Source: Echinarachnius parma (Eukaryota; Echinodermata; Echinoidea; Clypeasteroida; Echinarachniidae). Taken from it: a DNA stretch of 64,000 nucleotides. Numbering within the stretch: the first letter of the stretch is position 1; each line of letters begins with the position of its first letter. A program made the translations under genes and the position numbers. The stretch spans positions 1 to 64,000 of the forward strand of contig JBAMJV010007487.1 in NCBI GenBank assembly GCA_037951105.1, given 5' to 3'. Shown piece after piece: positions 51,465 through 63,073 of the stretch. The notes under the pieces are model-generated. The model was not told the origin of the DNA. It made no database searches and saw only the letters and a list, made by a program, of their open reading frames with translations.

Positions 51465-52625
51465 GAACCAAGGTTTGGGGTGGACCATTTTGACACATTT
51501 AGATGACCCTCTTTCGAAATTGCAGGACAACCCTTTTATCCCACATCGATACACCCTTTCTGGTAATACCGGTAGGGATTTAGGCATGCAGGAAGTATAA
51601 TGGCCAAGACCAAGACCAATTAATGGGATCAAAGCATTAGACTGGACCTTTTTGACACGTTTTAGCTGACCTTCTTTTTATTGGACAACCTTTTAATCCA
51701 TATCATCTGACCCTAGGTGTGAACATTCACAGCAAGTCAGTTAAAATAATTAAAAGCTATAAAGGGAAGACTACTTGTGTCTAGGTCTTGAGGAGGGCCT
51801 TTTCCCCACTTCACAATGTCCTTCTTTAGGCAACTTCTTAATCCCAAAGATCAGGTAAGGTAGGTACTAGTGTGTTTGATAAGTAGCAACCAAGTCCAAG
51901 ATAAATTAATGGGATCACAGCTTTGGGTTGGACCTATTTGACACATTTAGATGACCTTAGTTGAGCAGCCTTTTTACCCCCTTCCTGAAGTAATGACCAA
52001 GTCCATACAAGACCAATTAATGGGATCAAAGTTTTAGGCTAGACCTTTTGACATATTTAGATGACCTACCTTAGGCAACCTTTTAATCCATGTCAGTTAT
52101 TAGTCCACGTTTTAGGTTTGGACCATTTTGACACATTTAGATGACCTTCCTTAGGCAACCTTTTAATCCATATTCCCTGACCCATGGTATTAATATTCTT
52201 CACTCAGTTAATCCATTACAAAAGATCACATGACAAGAAGTTAGTCCACGTTTTGGGGTTGGACCATTTTGACACATTTAGATGACGGTCACGCGACCTT
52301 TCTTATACACACAGAAACATACACACAGAAACATCCATATCTGGTCAAGCCTGTTATACTGAGGTGGCATTAGCCAAAGCCATGAATAATTGGTACAAGT
52401 TTTGGGTAGGGCCAGTTTGGCACACTTAAATAAGCCTCCTTGTTAAATCCTCATACCTTCGGCCAAAGAAAGGAGTATAATCTTTTTAATTTAGGTAACT
52501 CGGTTAAATGACTTACAATGTTACAGATAAAGGCAAAAATAGAGTCAAAGTTGTGGGTGTATGTTTTTGACACATTTAGATGACCTTTTTGGTCTTTCCA
52601 TGACCAATGTACAAACCTTTCTGAT
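51465..52625 (+). repeat. Seven to nine diverged repeats (GACCATTTTGACACATTTAG)
   Basis: ggaccattttgacacattta with gatgacctt recurs near 51482, 51635, 51930, 52045, 52120, 52260 and 52560 at irregular 75-300 bp spacing. It is often preceded by accaagtccaagaccaatta and atgggatcaaag. It looks like an old degraded satellite. Confidence 0.8.
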
Positions 52626-53065
52626 AGGGCAAATATGCCTTCCTTTTAGTCTTTGCACAAATTCACCAACGCAGTGAACCTATTTTTTAGCCTAAATAAA
52701 CATTACGGTTAAAACGGGATGGAGAAATTAAAGTTCCCTTTAAAAAAATACTCTTGACAAGTTATTATTAAACAAAAATGTCAACACACTAGTCAAATCT
52801 ATGAATCAGAAGAGTTTTTAATTGTTTATTCCAATGTCCAATAACCCTGGAAAGTAGACTAGATGGGGTCATAAAAGTACAAGTACACAAAATGAGCTTG
52901 GTTAAGTGATTAGTTTTACAATTATGAGGGTCAAGCAAGTTGCATGGATCTGAGGTATAAGTATTAACTGCAATGTTGTCATGTGTAAAAGTAAGCACAA
53001 ATTGTGTTTCATTGTTGTAGGTAGTAGGTTCATGGTTGTAGAAACAGTAAAAACATTTAAAGAAT
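52626..53065. other. Intergenic, nothing recognised
   Basis: AT-rich sequence between the degraded repeats and the palindromic element. No gene signal. Confidence 0.45.
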
Positions 53066-53695
53066 ATTGACTGGCCTTGAGGGAGACACGGCAAATATTG
53101 CCTGAACTAGATTCATATTGCCCGAGTCGAAGACGAGGGCAATATGGATCTAGTGAGGGCAATATTTGTAGTGTAGCCCGAAAGTCCAGTCAATATTGTA
53201 ATTATTAACTAATCAGACATCTCGAGCGAACATGCAATATATTAATTTAAAGGGTACAAATTGCACAATTCTTCTAATTATTGAACGATGTTACTTCAAG
53301 TTTTAACCAAAATGCATACATCTTCAACCCAGTTTGTAAAGAATCATTACTTAGCTAGCGCGTAACACATTATTACGTCATAATTAGACACGCGCAAATC
53401 ATTAATAAACGCGCGTATGATTTTGCGCAGTCATATGCTGTTAGCGCGCCTTCATACTCGGATATATTATTGACCGGCAAATTACACACAAAATCCCATT
53501 GACTTTTCTGAGCGGTCAATATGATTTTGTCCATTGGTTTACTGTGTGATCATATTGACCGGCAAATTACACACAAAATCCCATTGACTTTTCTGAGCGG
53601 GCAATATGATTTGTTTTCACCCCTAGTTTTGTTGGCCTACTTAACTTGGAGGGCAATATGGTTTTAAAATTGCCCTGCTCAGATGTCTGCTATGG
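53066..53695. mobile_element. Palindromic element family P, copy 4
   Basis: Palindrome at 53066-53198: aatattgactggcc and ggactttcg...ccagtcaatatt arms, centre attgcccgagtcgaagacga gggcaat. The tail holds ataaacgcgcgtatgatttt (as in copy 2). It also holds a direct duplication of about 85 bp (attgaccggcaaattacaca, cccattgacttttctgagcg at 53469 and 53553). Confidence 0.78.
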
Positions 53696-53787
53696 TTAAT
53701 AATTGATAATATTATTACTTTCTGAATTATCAATACGAATTCAGTCAGATAAATGGTATTCTAAACAACATAACCTAACACAATCAC

Positions 53788-53826
53788 CACCACCACCACC
53801 ACCACCACCACCACCACCACCACCAT
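53788..53826 (+). repeat. (CAC)n microsatellite, about 12 triplets
   Basis: Pure cac/cca triplets. Confidence 0.95.
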
Positions 53827-54472
53827 CACTTGCCTGAAAGGGCATCTGGCTCTAAAAGAAGTATACTAGCAACATGTCACCATAATTGTAGCTTTTGACC
53901 AGCGCTCTCAGATTCCCACCCTTAGGTCACATGTTACCATGGCAATTGAAAGCCTGAAAGTCAAATTGTTTGGACATAAATGGTAACACTATAATGTATT
54001 TGCGGTCAAGTGGGTGAGGTTGTATGCAAACATTGATAATAACATGGCTCCATTTGTTAGATTAGTGGCTATAGCCAGCTAATGTAATTCATGGTTGGGG
54101 GCAGGGTGGTAAAGAGGCCGGACAGAGAAAAGTGTTCCATTTAGGGGCTGGGGGGGGGGGGGGTTCATACATAGTGATCAAGGCTAACTTCCAGGTAGGG
54201 GCAAGGGGGATCTTTGCTATTTTACTCAATCATGTTTGTAAACAAAATGTTTTGTAAACAAACATGGAGTAGCCCCATCATTGTAGCTGAATATTACTGA
54301 CATAAATTTTTAGATGTACACCGTGCCTATTTTGTAATTAATGTTAAAGTTGATGTAACTCATGGACGTGTTATATGTATTTTCATATCCATGAGGGTTA
54401 TAAACAAGCTGAAAATGAACTTGCCAATGAGCTGTTACCTTGAGAGTGAACAACCAGTGAGTCAACAGGAGC
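53827..54472. other. Intergenic, nothing firm
   Basis: Poly-G run at 54149-54164. A solitary ttaccatggcaa (53935) resembles half of the X-box of the 156-bp array. No gene signal. Confidence 0.4.
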
Positions 54473-54640
54473 CAGTGGCGTATCTACAGGGAGACACAGG
54501 GGCACGTGCACCTCAAAATCTGCCCCAAACAATTCAAAACATGAAGGGAAAATCTGTGTGAAAATTAAAAAAAATACATAAGGTGTGCCCCCCCCAAATC
54601 ATTCACATGCCCCCCCCCCCCCCCCCCCCAATCAGCCCGA
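54473..54640. mobile_element. GTGGCGTAT element with poly-C, copy 3 (partial)
   Basis: agtggcgtatctacaggg, then gggaaaatctgtgtgaaaat and aaaaaatacataaggtgtgc before a poly-C run. The middle is the reverse complement of 35710-35760, so it belongs to the same family. The right end was not found. Confidence 0.6.
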
Positions 54641-55576
54641 CCACCATGCTACCCTACTGGTCACAGCGGACCCATTCATTGCATTCAAGAACTGGATCTG
54701 GAACTAAAAATACTGCAGTCTACTTTGGTTTTCTTGGAATCATTGACCTCAGTGTGGCAGCCTCATGTGGGCCAACCCTGTGTGACATATTTGCTGAATA
54801 GTCTCACCAAGGAGATATTACAGACCTGCTTGCATGACATTTGTTCACAATTCATATTTCACAAACCAACAATTATTTCTAACTGTTACCGAACAAAAAC
54901 CCTAACATTAACTCTAAAACTTATCCCTAACCTTAACCAATCTAACCCGAACAGTAGAACTAACTTTCACATACAAAATATCACAAACCAATCTTCACAA
55001 AATATCATCTAAACGGAAAGAACAACAATGCAAAGAATTAGAGTTTTGTTTTTGAAATCACAAATTCCAGTTTTCAGGGATAGAAATTATTGTTCTTAGC
55101 ATTTTTTAACTTCAAGAAGTTGTGATCTGGTACATGATCTGGTACGATCGAAGATCTGGCAGAGGCCAATGACATAGTGCTCAGATGTGCCTGCCATTAG
55201 CAGGTATTGTGTGATGATACTAGCATTTTCGGTAACCTTTTCATTTGAATATCTGCACGCATGACTGAACATCGGACAATCTTTAGAAGACTGCAAAATC
55301 TCACTGGGAGGCAGGATAACTCTTCCAAGACATATCATGAAACCCATGATTAAATGTTCATGCTTCAAACAAGACAACTTTAAAAATTTGAGACATTTTT
55401 AGAATTAGAACTTTCAAGATATAGATTATCCAAAGCTAGCATGGAGTACTATACTTGCAATATAATATCATTCCAACATATATTTCAATCATCTACATTA
55501 CAAAGTTACACAAGAAAATAAAAGTTTGTTGAATACCCAGATCACAGTCTTGAAAGAGACTAGTGTGAAACATGGG
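54641..55576. other. Intergenic, weak coding hints only
   Basis: A minus-strand open frame at 55096-55377 (with CRYSNEKVTENASIITQYLL) is non-repetitive but unrecognised. No splice signals strong enough to call it. Confidence 0.3.
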
Positions 55577-55960
55577 TTACATGAGGCTACCAATAGTACT
55601 GCCTGGTTCCTCAATGCTCTGCTCAATGGTATCCATGATACTGATAGGGGTAACAGTAGGAGTCTGAAATCCAAGCCCTAGCACGCTGCTCCCCCGGAGA
55701 TACATTAATGTACAGGTACACATGGACCCCTGGTGATGCACAGGGGGACAGCTAAACAGCGCTGGGCTGCCAATCAGGATGATTGGCGTAAGGTGATCAA
55801 TGAGGGCTGTGATTGGTTGCGGCATGTAGGAAGGGGGGGCTGGGGGTGGAGGGCTGGTGATGGGCCTTGATTGCTTCTGATTAGTCCTAATCGTTCTACC
55901 ACGTTTCACGTACACATTAGGAACAAGGCCCTGTATGTGGTGTGCCAAGGAGATATTCCT
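55577..55960 (-). other. Possible minus-strand exon, proline-rich, unrecognised
   Basis: The minus-strand frame is open from an AG (acatacag, about 55939) through YVKRGRTIRTNQKQSRPITS, a PPPPAPPSYMPQP run, ALIDHLTPIILIGSPALF and VTPISIMDTIEQSIEEPGS. It reaches a GT (cat/gtaacc at about 55580) that doubles as a TAA stop. Composition is richer in G+C and less repetitive than the neighbourhood. I know no family with this sequence; it could be an exon of a gene with large introns, or chance. Confidence 0.22.
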
Positions 55961-56026
55961 AATACCTCCTTGGGTGTGCCAAGCGAGAGAGAGGGGATAA
56001 TTTGCCCTCCTCTCACTTTCCTGCAT

Positions 56027-56829
56027 GATACTGGTCCTGATGATAATGTAATGGTGGGAAAGGTAAGGACACTATATTACTATTATAGCGCAACTATTAT
56101 AAATATATACTCTGTGCTAATAAAGAGCTCCTTTTAAATGAACGAAAAAACAATAAACTAAAACAACAAAAAACAAAGATATGTCAACAAAACAAATTAT
56201 GAAAAGGCCTGTATGAACAAATATGATTTTAGCATAGACTTAAATGTAATAACTTATTCAACTTCCCTCAAATACAATGGTAATATAGCTACACATACAA
56301 AAGCCAAATCTCCTAGAGTTTCCTTTGTTTTGTGGGAACATTTAGGAAATGTAATAAATGCTAACTTAGCCCTATTATCCTAACGGACTTAGATTGAAAC
56401 TAAGCTAGTGTGTCGGAAATAATATCGCTAGTGATATTCATTTGTCTCGCAATGTATGGTCAACATGGAATCTGAAAGATCACGACGTTTCGTATGCCGC
56501 TAGTGTGATTGAGACAAGAATTGCAGAATACCCCACTTTTCTCATGTATTTTAAAGAACTATTTAACCACCTTTCACCTTTTGAAACCATGCTCAGAATG
56601 TGGCATATCTTGGAAAGGGGAAAGGGTATCCTATCCTGTAGATTCTATAATATTCTAGCTCAAAACAATTAATTAAATCCATGGAGTTTGATTCAATCTT
56701 CTTAGCCGAGAAGGTCGAATTTCAATTGAATTTACAGAGTATACAACATTAGGAATATCATAAACAGCTCCCAACTGTCCTGGCCATGGCAGGGCAGAAC
56801 AGGGGGCAGGGCACCCTTATTGGTAGAGA
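56027..56829. other. Intergenic, nothing firm
   Basis: A 76-codon open frame at 56442-56672 is not recognisable. No repeat structure found. Confidence 0.4.
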
Positions 56830-56833
56830 TTAA

Positions 56834-57387
56834 AGGGATCTAGTAACTTTGTTGACAAGTGCAAAAACTGATGAGTGGTTGATACAATGTATATTGTTGT
56901 TATCTGATATGTCCACTGGGTGCTGTGTGAAAATTTCAAGTTAAATGTACGTAAAATGGCCGAGTAATGAGCAAAAATGCAAAGTGATATTCACTTACTC
57001 ATTGCACTCACTTTGTACACGGTTTTCGCAGTCCAGTGGATAATTTAACATCTGAACACTTCAATCGTAAATATCTTTTTAACGAAAGGGAAATTTGAAA
57101 AACCGAAACCTGTTCCATGCTTTTATTGTTAAAGGGGTAGTACAGTTTTGGTAATGCTGAACTTTAGTAACCAAACCTGGACAGTAACATTATAAACTAA
57201 TAGTTATAACTCTACCATGCTCGAAAGGTATACACAATTACAAACGACTAAGTAAAAAGCCTGTTATCATTCAAAAAGAGCCATTAAAACACAAGAGGGC
57301 ATTTTTTTAAAAGGCATTGGTTTCAACCATTTTTCATACAAAATTATGCATGTGATGTTTTATTGAAATAATGATTAAATAGAGAGA

Positions 57388-57426
<39 letters not shown>

Positions 57427-58077
57427 CTCTCTTTCTTGTCTTAATAAATTTTAGTAATTATTAGTAATTAAATTTTTAATTTTAATTTTTGTTGTATGTA
57501 TAGCTTTTATTCGCTTGCCCTGAGGATTGTCTATTTATAAGTTCTTTGTAACTTCCAGACAATCCTTCCACTCTTCATATCTGTTCTTTTTTCTTTTTAT
57601 CCTGTGTTTATGTATTGTAATGTTATTTTGTATTATTGTATACTTGTACAAATGTATGCTATTGTTTTTATGAAAGTGGAAATAAAATTCAATTCAAAAA
57701 AATTCAATTCAATTCATCATCAACAACTATTTAAAAAACGATTTTGAAAATTTTTGAAAAAGTGCAAGCATTTTTTAAATTTTTTGAAAAAATCATCTAA
57801 TTATTTGGGCCCCAAATAATTATAAGATCAGATATATTTATTGATATTTCAGCCGTTTCTGGGTCGATTTTGACCAAATAAAGTTTATTCTGCCATTAAA
57901 ATTGCATGTTCTCTCAAATTCGACACTCAGTTTTTCATTACCTCACAAAAAAATTGTGATGTGCAGCGCCCTCTCTACCAAAACTAAACTACCCCTTTAA
58001 TACGAATACAACAAGGTATGAGGGAACCGCTAGAATTCCAATCAAGGATTTTGAGGATTTGGACAATGTTACTCCCT
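56834..58077. mobile_element. TTAA element family T1, copy 3, interrupted by family T3
   Basis: Left AGGGATCTAGTAACTTTG after TTAA (56830-56833); right end GTTACTCCCT before TTAA (58078-58081), with a 4-bp loss inside the right end. Removing 57133-57996 and one TTAA restores continuity with the copies at 18384 and 34718. Confidence 0.88.
57133..57996. mobile_element. TTAA element family T3, full copy (864 bp) nested in T1
   Basis: Begins AGGGGTAGTACAGTTTTGG, ends AACTAAACTACCCCT, flanked by TTAA at 57129-57132 and 57997-58000. The interior includes a poly-T run of about 36 (57391-57426) and a retroelement-like tail (ggaaataaaattcaattc, 57678-57712), so further insertions lie within. No transposase frame. 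Confidence 0.88.
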
Positions 58078-58081
58078 TTAA

Positions 58082-58583
58082 TCCTGATACTAGTTTCACC
58101 ACCTGTAACAAGACTCTAGAGGAGAGACAATTGCCCTTTCTGTTTAGATTCTTACCCCCCCCCCCCCCAGAATAAACCAAATAGCTAAATTACCCCTTTT
58201 GGGAAATGGGTCACTCTTTTGATACTGAATGCATCAGCCATAGATGAAGAGGGGATGGTCAAATGGGTGGAGGGGGGTTAGGGGTAGCTAGATTGATTCT
58301 TGTGAATTGTTCCACCACTTCCAAAACATGTGCACGTGTGTCTGTGATGGGAGTCAATAGAGGGCGGGCTTGGGATTCCATCCTAGCAGAATCTTCTTCA
58401 CAGGCAAACTTAAAAATAAAATAAAAATGTTAGCTGGCATGAGAGTATTGATTTGCTTAAATGAAATGATATTACTATTACTGAGCCTAACCAAGTTTTT
58501 AATGTTCATGTACTAGGTTTATATACAAAAGTAAGGTTAGATGAACCAATATTAGATGAACAGAGTTTTAGAGCACGTGGAAA
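58082..58583. other. Intergenic, poly-C run only
   Basis: Poly-C at 58155-58168 and a G-rich patch at 58262-58285. No gene signal. Confidence 0.4.
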
Positions 58584-59022
58584 CATATGTGACCTTACAC
58601 CACAATATGACCAATAAGTCTGGGAAAATGATTATGCTGATTTTCACATGACATCACAGTAGAATTCATTACCTTTAAAATATATAATTTGTCATATCCA
58701 GACAAGGAAAACCCTCTGAAAATGAGCGCCAACTATTTTGAAAATGGCTGAAGCAGTTTTTAAACAACGGAGAAACGGGCCACTTAAAAGATCGGCGTCC
58801 ATTTAAGCGTTGTAATCTGATAATTTTTATTCGATGAAAAATCATACTTAAACATGATTTCTGATGATCAAAATGTTATAGAAGGTAGATTAAGATACCT
58901 TCATTCAGGTAATACAAAAATCCTAAATCTTATACTTATAACCAAATTTGACTATTTCAGCTAATAACATAGAAACTATATCAGCGACATAACGGTCGTT
59001 TTGTGGTGTAAGGTCACATATG
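58584..59022. mobile_element. 439-bp MITE with 22-bp terminal inverted repeats
   Basis: catatgtgaccttacaccac at the left and gtggtgtaaggtcacatatg at the right are exact inverses (22 bp with aa/tt inside). The outermost atatgtgacc is shared with MITE family V at 10659 and 13621. Confidence 0.88.
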
Positions 59023-60019
59023 GAATACCAATGGTAGGGGACAATTGCCTCCTATTCTCCCCCCCCCCCCCCCCCCCATCTTGCCTTTCCCTGTCCCACA
59101 AGCTGTGCCATGTTAATGTTCCATAGAACAGCCCTTCATTGCTAGGGTGGCCAGGAACATGTGTGACAATCATTCATGAATATAATGAACCGTGGCACTA
59201 ATGGCTGCAATTGATGCAGGACTTGTAAAACAGCTGGGACTGGAGAGTGAGAAAGTTGGAACTCAATCTTTGATGGACATTGTAGCCTTCATACCAGGCT
59301 GATTGGACTAATTGTAGTTTCCCCCACCGCAGAAGAAGGTATAAGGCTTAAATGAACAAGAATTGCCCATTTCCTCTCAATGCCTTCTTACATGCATAAG
59401 AACATGTGGATGGTATAGTATCAAATAAAGTCACAATACAAGAAGCCAACTGGGTCCATTTGATGATTTGTGTTTTGGGGGTTTCTTTATATTTCTAGAT
59501 ATATCCACTCATAACTAATTGCCCTGGTGATGAGATGTGTGTGAATAGTGGAGACATACTGCACTTGCACTATTCCTCACACAGACAAGAAACACCATAA
59601 TAATGAATAGAGGTTAATGCCCTTTTAACTGCTCTTTCTCCTCCTGACTGAATGATGTGAATACAGTGAACCTTGTTATAATGAGCACCTTAGGCCCATT
59701 GAATTTACCTCGTTATATCAGATTTCTCATTTTATCAGGGCTTTAAAATAATAAAATACATAAAACCTGGACCTACGTAATAACCTCACTATATCAGGTA
59801 CCTCGCTATATCAGGTACCTCGTTAAAAAGAGGTTCCACTGTACATGGAGCACAGGGTGATTTAGTCCCAGGAATGCCTGAAACTGAGAGCGCCCGAATA
59901 TCTCACAAGAGCCCTCATCAATTTGTAAATATGCATATTATAATAATCACATTTTTAATGTTAATGCCTTTCTTGCCAAATGCATTCATAAATATGTATC
60001 ATTTTGTTGTATTTTGATG
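59023..60019. other. Intergenic with pogo/Tigger-like terminal motifs
   Basis: acagtgaaccttgttataat at 59664 and cgttaaaaagaggttccact at 59820 form imperfect inverted ends of a short element (59664-59843) with internal ctcgctatatcaggtac repeats. Poly-C at 59060-59077. No gene seen. Confidence 0.5.
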
Positions 60020-60160
60020 TTAAATTATATTTTTATTGTGATGTAATTTATTTATTCATGTATGTTCATATATGTTCATGTACGCAAGGCATTTTAGTCT
60101 TCGGACTACAGTCTTGTTAATTTTGTTCAATAAATACCGATATATCTATCTATCTAACCA
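60020..60160 (+). mobile_element. Non-LTR retroelement-like 3' tail
   Basis: acgcaaggcattttagtctt cggactac, then ttgttcaataaataccgata and a (tatc)n tail. An AATAAA just before a short simple repeat is typical of LINE/SINE 3' ends. The 5' limit is not defined. Confidence 0.45.
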
Positions 60161-61239
60161 AATTTAAGAGTGCTATTTTCATACTGATAAATTTGAAAAG
60201 TAGCCCGGAAAATAAATATCATATGTATTCCCTGAGGGGAAATAAGGACATTCTTGCAAGATCTAGTGCGGATGTGAACAGACTTTCAATTTGTTTATTT
60301 AATAAAATGAATAAACATGTACATACAAATGAGTATACATCATAATAAACAAAATATGGTAAGCAGATTGATTGTAGTAGGGGCCTTAAAAGGGAAAAAA
60401 CTACATATAATTGATAGTTTAAATGCTTTAAAATAACATGATACAAACACACATGCACACTCACACATACACATACACACAGACATTCAAAATATCCTCC
60501 TCTGCTCAAACTTTTTTACAAACTTTTTTACTTTCATGGGTCCTTTCACATCACTTCTCAAGCAGTCCAAACAAAAGACCTTTCAAGAGAAGGGTGTTAG
60601 CTGAAGCCATTTGGATTGTCATGAGTAAACAAGTACATAAGTTATCATGCTGCTTAAAAATTTTTTTTTTTTCTTCTTCCTTCGATGGGGCTTTGATTAT
60701 GGCTTGGAGCTGGCCTATTACCAACTTATACCAACTGTGAGGTCACACATTGTTTGCTTGCCTGACATTGTTTCAAACTGTTACCCATAGCAATGAATAG
60801 CTGTGACATTACACTTTGCTACTCTATATCCCCAAGACAGTCTACACAATACAAACACATCTGCTCATCAAACAGGCAACAAACATATAGTGAGCAACAT
60901 AACGTACGGAGTGATATGGTGGGAAGTGAAAGACACACCATATTGCTTCTGCAAGCCTTCAAGGACTGTGCAACACTAAATAGGTGATAGGTGAGGGGGT
61001 GAGGTCCCCCCCCCCCCCCCTCTCACAGTAGTGCACTTTCCTGTAGAAAGATAATATAGAGTACAGTGAATGAAACATGAATCATGTTGAGCCCCTCTTC
61101 CAACTTCCTATACCAACCCCCTCTCTTACTTCTTTCCTGTTTTCTTCCCCATCTATTATAACCTTTCATCTTCCATATTCTGAGAATAGATCATAACATG
61201 GGACCATCTCTCCTGAACTTGTGCCAACCATCTGGAAGC
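60161..61239. other. Intergenic, nothing firm
   Basis: A (CA)-rich stretch at 60445-60484 and poly-C at 61006-61020. Short open frames are not recognisable. Confidence 0.4.
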
Positions 61240-61600
61240 CATTAGACAGAGGGAGGGCACGATGGGGTCACACCAGACCGCAATGATGAATTTGTTAGGG
61301 GAGGTTCACACACCAAACCCCAATGATGAATGTGCAAGGGGAGGTTCAGACTAGGCCATACAGACATTAGGTCATACAGACTGCAAAGTGGCTTCACTCA
61401 AGACATGAATGATGAATGTGAAAGGAGAGGTTCGGACTAGGCCATACAGACTGTAAAGTGGGTTCATACCAGACTTGAATGATGAATATGAAAGTGGACG
61501 TTAACATATGACTACACAGACTGTACAGTGGGTTCACACTAGATCTGAATGATGAATATGTGAGGGGAGGTTCACACTTAGCCATGTATAATGTAGACAT
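61240..61600 (+). repeat. About five diverged 60-75 bp tandem repeats
   Basis: aatgatgaatgtgcaagggg, aggttcacacca and catacagactgtaaagtggg recur from 61258 to 61590 with drift. No gene sense. Confidence 0.8.
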
Positions 61601-61721
61601 CTTTCTATTCATTCATAGATATACCACTCAATGGAATAATTATAAGCCAGAGAATCAAATACCTTTGACTAGGGTGTATGGAAAATGTAAGTTATACCAA
61701 CGTCTTATAGTCTCTGAAGGG

Positions 61722-61813
61722 TTAACCCATTCAATACTGGTCTCCAATATACTCATGCTGGTTTCTATGGAAAATACATGTTATACCAACATCCAATCAA
61801 TTGAATGGGTTAA
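61722..61813. mobile_element. 92-bp TTAA-bounded mini-element
   Basis: TTAACCCATTCAAT and ATTGAATGGGTTAA are perfect inverted ends. The interior tatggaaaatacatgttata repeats 61678-61697 just outside. The architecture matches the 80-bp mini-elements though the sequence differs. Confidence 0.7.
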
Positions 61814-62509
61814 GAGAGCACATGTGATAACCCCAGTCAAGAGAGCAAGAAGTCTAGTCCAGTAATTGGCTCAAATTATGGGGATGAGAAATCGACTCCG
61901 TGCAGAACGACATGAAAACCTCTGTGTTAGAAATCATTATTGCATTTTTTTCAAAATATCATGTGTCGGGTAAGAATATTATTACATTTTTTGGTGAATG
62001 ATTTGCCATTAATGTGGAAGAATGGAGGCATGTAGTCCTAATTCCAATTTATTTTCATGGACTCCCTTGATTGAAACATAATGAATTTTACTCCCTGCTA
62101 TATACGGATCCAAGCCTGGATTATACTGGGGGATAATAATCCATGCTACAAGGCTGCACATATACTTTGTACATTCATGTAACAGGGGATGATATGCAGG
62201 AATGACGGAGTTATGAATGAAATATGGACATGTATGTGCAGTATATTACTAGTTACAGTGCTATACCTGTTGATAGTATGATTTATTGTGGTATGACACT
62301 TTTATTTCAAAACTTAAATTATTCATATTTCATCATCTGGGCTTTTAATTGTGCTGTTCGCTAATTTCAAATTATCTAGTTTTTATGTAAATTGGCCCAA
62401 ATATTACATTAATTTGGAATTTAAATCTTATAGAGGGTAAAAAGTTGAGAAAAAATGACGGATTGATGAATCTCTAAGAATACATTGCTTTGCTCGGAGA
62501 GGATGACAA

Positions 62510-62652
62510 GGGTCCCGTTGCAAAAAGCGATGCGATCAAATGTAAAGTTGCAGTTCATTGCAAGTCTAAAAATATGTACATTTGAACCAATCCGATTAGC
62601 GCAATTAATTGCAACTTTACAATTGGCTGCATCTCTTTCTGCAACAGGTCCC
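62510..62652. mobile_element. 143-bp near-palindromic MITE
   Basis: gggtcccgttgcaaaaagcg on the left and tttctgcaacaggtccca on the right, with inner taaagttgcag/ttgcaactttac pairing. The whole element folds as a hairpin. Confidence 0.85.
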
Positions 62653-63073
62653 AGATGAGAAAATATCCAGAAGCTAAATCCGAAGGAAAAATATGTATTT
62701 CAACTATAAAACACAGAAGATTTGTTGATGAAGAGTAAAGGTGATATAAAAGTGCAAGAAAGATAAAATGCTATGAAGGACAATGATGACCCCCCAAAGT
62801 TTACACTGGTAAATATCCAGAAGCAAAATTATAAGGAGAGGAAACATTTTCTTTATTCATCAACAATACAAAAGAAAGCCTAGAAAATAAAGATTTGTTA
62901 TCACTGAACAGTGAGGGGGTTGATGAACTGCAAAGTTTACAGCAGAACATATCCAGAAGCCAAATAATCAAAGGAAACAAGACATGTTTCTGCTTGGACT
63001 GTGAAGTTATTCCTGTAACATGAGCCAGTCAAGGGCAATCACGGGTCATATTTCCAAACAAATTAGAAGCTAC
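62653..63073 (+). repeat. Three diverged repeats
   Basis: aaatatccagaagctaaat recurs near 62658, 62812 and 62948 with ggaaa and acaagatttgttgat-like phrases between, a loose period of about 145 bp. Confidence 0.65.

Noticed and set aside
55096..55377. Minus-strand exon call
   Set aside because: Open and non-repetitive but without convincing splice sites or recognisable family, so left as a regional note.
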